7,704 nucleotides of DNA from Arenicella sp. (GTDB taxonomy: Bacteria; Pseudomonadota; Gammaproteobacteria; Arenicellales; Arenicellaceae), in contig JALZWI010000227.1 in assembly GCA_023299895.1 (NCBI GenBank), forward strand, positions 1-7,704, given 5' to 3'. A program made the position numbers and the translations under genes. Below, in pieces: positions 7,563-7,704 of this stretch. The notes under the pieces were generated by a model. That model was given only the letters and a program-made list of their open reading frames with translations. It was not told where the DNA came from and searched no databases. Within the stretch, counting starts at the first letter, position 1. The number at the start of each line of letters is the position of its first letter.

Positions 7563-7704
7563 ATGATAGTACAACCTGATCTTACCCAGAACAAAGTACT
7601 TCAGCATGGCGGTGATTTAACTAATGCCTTGAGATTATATGGCGGTGATCATAAAGATTGGCTGGATTTATCAACTGGGATCAGTCCTTGGTCATACCCT
7701 ACCC
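7563..7704 (+). CDS. cobC: Threonine-phosphate decarboxylase CobC, 5' part
   Basis: This PLP-dependent enzyme of the aminotransferase fold decarboxylates L-threonine-O-3-phosphate to aminopropanol phosphate, the arm that CbiB attaches. Only the first 47 codons are in the window; the gene continues past the right edge without a stop. LQHGGDL (13-19) and DWLDLSTGISPWSYP (32-46) are the family's N-terminal signatures. The start is not certain. ATG 7563 leaves 17 bases after cbiB, while an in-frame GTG at 7545 overlaps the cbiB stop by one base (TAGTG) and would add six residues. Neither has a clear ribosome-binding site. The Salmonella equivalent is called CobD, which should not be confused with the cbiB-type cobD. 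Confidence 0.88.
   Translation, partial: MIVQPDLTQNKVLQHGGDLTNALRLYGGDHKDWLDLSTGISPWSYPT

Noticed and set aside
1..7704. Mobile elements, CRISPR arrays, tRNA or rRNA genes
   Set aside because: I saw no transposase, no long terminal or spaced repeats, and no tRNA cloverleaf. The window is a continuous metabolic locus.

Overview
This window is a vitamin B12 (cobalamin) uptake and late-biosynthesis locus, all on the + strand. In order it holds btuB (TonB-dependent outer-membrane B12 receptor), cobO/btuR (ATP:corrinoid adenosyltransferase), cobQ/cbiP (cobyric acid synthase), btuC (inner-membrane permease), a BtuD-role ATPase, cobU/cobP (cobinamide kinase/guanylyltransferase), cbiB/cobD (cobinamide synthase) and the first 47 codons of cobC (threonine-phosphate decarboxylase), which runs off the right edge. 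An outer-membrane BtuB with a TonB box means a diderm bacterium. Moderate-to-low GC by eye and the protein flavour suggest a gammaproteobacterium, possibly marine. Genus cannot be read from the window.

Layout: bases 1-177 are a leader with no gene I can name. Near its end, two copies of an anti-Shine-Dalgarno motif face the btuB ribosome-binding site. btuB fills 178-1989. The 88-base gap before cobO carries a perfect 13-bp hairpin that lacks a U-tract. From 2078 to the right edge the genes are packed as an apparent operon: ATGA overlaps at cobQ/btuC and cobU/cbiB, 3-base gaps around the ATPase gene, and a stop/start junction at cbiB/cobC. The one looser junction, cobO/cobQ, has a small hairpin and an uncertain cobQ start.

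The genes work together as follows. BtuB brings corrinoids across the outer membrane and BtuC with its ATPase moves them across the inner membrane; the periplasmic binding protein BtuF is not in the window. CobO adenosylates the cobalt. CobQ amidates four side chains to give adenosylcobyric acid. CobC makes aminopropanol phosphate, and CbiB attaches this arm. CobU phosphorylates and then GMP-activates the product for the final nucleotide-loop step; CobS and CobT, which complete that step, are not in the window. No corrin-ring-building genes are visible, so the locus fits either precursor salvage or the late part of a pathway encoded elsewhere.

I see no novel defence, mobile or otherwise undescribed system. 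The points most worth following are the btuB leader, the two intergenic hairpins, the cobQ start, and the HmuV-like character of the ATPase in a B12 operon.
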